From: Zelonia costaricensis
Taxonomy: Eukaryota; Euglenozoa; Kinetoplastea; Trypanosomatida; Trypanosomatidae
NCBI GenBank assembly: GCA_030849075.1
Contig: JASAOO010003219.1
Coordinates: forward strand, 1-29,578
Direction of reading: 5' to 3'
DNA: 29,578 nucleotides
Of this stretch, positions 28,194 to 29,578 are shown piece after piece. The notes under the pieces were generated by a model that made no database searches, had not been told where the DNA came from, and worked only from the letters and a program-made list of their open reading frames with translations. Within the stretch, counting starts at the first letter, position 1; every line of letters begins with the position of its first letter. A program made the translations under genes and the position numbers.

Positions 28194-28409
28194 CGGCGAG
28201 ACGTGTGGAGTGCCAGGGAAGGGGAAGAGGTGGCGCCAGTTCAGCTCCACCGTCCACGTCTTCGTACCTGTCGCTGCGGCTGCTTCGAACTTCAGGAACG
28301 CTGGTGAGGCGCCTGTGTCCCCTCCATGTTTTCACGGCACCGTCTGCGCGGAGCTCCAAGCGAGATCGCGAGGTCGAGGACGGGTCTCCCTGCTCGGAAT
28401 TCGGGATGT

Positions 28410-28432
28410 GACTGACGGCGAGGCGGTCAGTC
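28410..28432 (+). other. Short hairpin, GACTGAC/GTCAGTC stem
   Basis: Perfect 7-bp inverted repeat around a 9-nt loop, about 215 nt after the methyltransferase stop codon, so probably within its 3' UTR. Confidence 0.5.
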
Positions 28433-29194
28433 GTCAACAGCCCCCCCCGCCCCCCGGGCTCCTCTTCCTCTCCGCGACTCGGCGCGCTAAAAAAGAAAAA
28501 AAACACGGAAACGAGCTTTGTCTTCACCTGTGCGGGTTGTGCATGCACTCATGTACGCCCACTGCATTGCGGCATAGCATCCGACTTCCAGCAGCCTTCA
28601 GCGGCGCTAGCATGCTCCAAACCTCGTGTTGTCGCCGCGTACGCCGTCTTGCACACACTTCACCCTGCCCACCCCTTCGCTCACGCCGCGCGCGGTGCTG
28701 CGCTCCACACGCTCCCGCAGTCGCGAGGTCTACCGCACAGGATCGACGAGAGCGGCCTTGGGTCACCCGCCGCGGACTTACACACACACACATCAACACC
28801 CCTGCGTTCGCCCCTCCCCCCCCTTTCCATTGAGACTGACAAACGCGTCTTGCAGCACAAGCGTGGGGATCGCTGCACCGGGACCAGCAATACAGCAGGC
28901 GACTTCCCTTCTTCGTGCTCCCTCCTCGTTTTCTCGGTGTGTTTCTCTTCCGGCTTCCCTTCGACTCGTGTGCACCCTCTCCGCCTATTGCTCCTCACCA
29001 GAGGACTCGCGCAACGGCGTTCCTCAGACGCGCTGGCGCTTCTACAGCTCAGCGTGTCCTGCGGCACTGCCACCGTCTTGAACGACGCGTGCCGCCGCCG
29101 CCCCCCTCTCTCCACCCTTTTCCGTGTTACGGGAACCGATCGTCCTGTTTTCAGTGCAACAGTCGGTGCGCGCCGGTGTCGCGGATACGTGCTT

Positions 29195-29210
29195 GACTGC
29201 TGTGACAGTC
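29195..29210 (+). other. Short hairpin, GACTG/CAGTC stem
   Basis: GACTG (29195-29199) and CAGTC (29206-29210) form a 5-bp stem with a 6-nt loop. The flanks (TGACTG...ACAGTC...TGTG) closely match the hairpin at 8772-8787. Confidence 0.45.
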
Positions 29211-29535
29211 TTGTGTTGGCGGCTCAAGGCCCGCCCCCCCCCCTCTGCCCTCACCCCTGACCTAACCTACTCTTTCTCGTTGTACCCACGGGGGTGTGCG
29301 TGTGCCCTCCATCCCTCCCCTTTCCCTCTCCCACTCCTCGACTCCCGGCTGTCGCCCCTACAGTTCGAATAGGCCACCTGCCGGTGTCGTGACGTCTGTG
29401 GCGAGCTTGGCGGCGGACAACACCCAGCAAGCAGCATCGTCACTACACGCTGCCCTTCTTTCCCGCAATCTTCGTGTCTCTCTCCTTCTCTCTCTGTCTT
29501 CGCTTCTCGCTCCGGTGCTTCCCCCGTCTCCCGCA

Positions 29536-29537
29536 AG
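29536..29537 (+). promoter_or_regulatory. Candidate spliced-leader acceptor of a gene beyond the window
   Basis: First AG after a 101-nt AG-free stretch (29435-29535) that contains a strong CT-rich tract. It suggests that another plus-strand gene begins just downstream of the window end. Confidence 0.4.
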
Positions 29538-29578
29538 CGTTCTCCCCGCTCGTCTCCCGCCACTTCAAGTCGGGAGGG

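Larger units (their letters stand above)
28194..29578. other. 3' flank of the methyltransferase gene
   Basis: No credible gene over 1.38 kb. It is pyrimidine-rich, with poly-C runs (for example 28441-28449 and 29235-29243), an A-rich patch (about 28490-28510) and a CA repeat (about 28781-28795). Hairpins sit at 28410-28432 and 29195-29210. The last 130 bases form a strong CT-rich tract that looks like the leader of a further gene outside the window. Confidence 0.55.

Noticed and set aside
1..29578. CRISPR arrays, bacterial promoters, Rho-independent terminators
   Set aside because: The gene structure and spacers are those of a trypanosomatid nuclear genome; the repeats seen are simple microsatellites.

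Overview
The window looks like nuclear chromosomal DNA of a trypanosomatid of the Leishmania/Leptomonas/Crithidia type. The reasons are very GC-rich intronless genes all on one strand, intergenic regions made of polypyrimidine runs and CA/GT microsatellites, AG dinucleotides placed after pyrimidine tracts as in spliced-leader trans-splicing, and very long proteins full of Ala, Ser, Gly, Pro and Gln runs. I cannot separate the genera from sequence alone. There is no sign of bacterial operons, Shine-Dalgarno sites, tRNA, rRNA or CRISPR.

Layout, all on the plus strand. 1-3362: more than 3.3 kb of pyrimidine-rich, apparently non-coding DNA. 3363-8693: a 1776-residue protein kinase with a complete set of catalytic motifs (CAMK-like C-lobe) whose catalytic domain is blown up by four insertions, the largest of about 400 residues in the activation segment. 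8694-10555: intergenic. 10556-23233: a giant 4225-residue protein containing a dispersed STE20-like kinase fold whose catalytic Asp and DFG Asp are both lost, so probably a pseudokinase; it also carries three widely separated Cys clusters. 23800-24537: a 245-residue protein with two divergent RRM-like units. 25556-25897: a 113-residue twin-CX9C protein, probably of the mitochondrial intermembrane space. 26640-28193: a 517-residue FtsJ-like SAM-dependent methyltransferase with an altered catalytic strand. 28194-29578: 3' flank, ending in what looks like the splice signal of the next gene.

The genes are probably parts of one polycistronic transcription unit, each cut out by trans-splicing and polyadenylation. 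Co-location in such a unit says little about shared function. Even so, an intact CAMK-like kinase lying next to a STE20-like pseudokinase, both with swollen activation segments, recalls the LKB1-STRAD kinase/pseudokinase partnership and is the most interesting hypothesis here. The RRM-like protein and the FtsJ-like protein both suggest RNA metabolism. A second pattern is a set of four short hairpins in the intergenic regions that share a GACTG...CAGTC stem.
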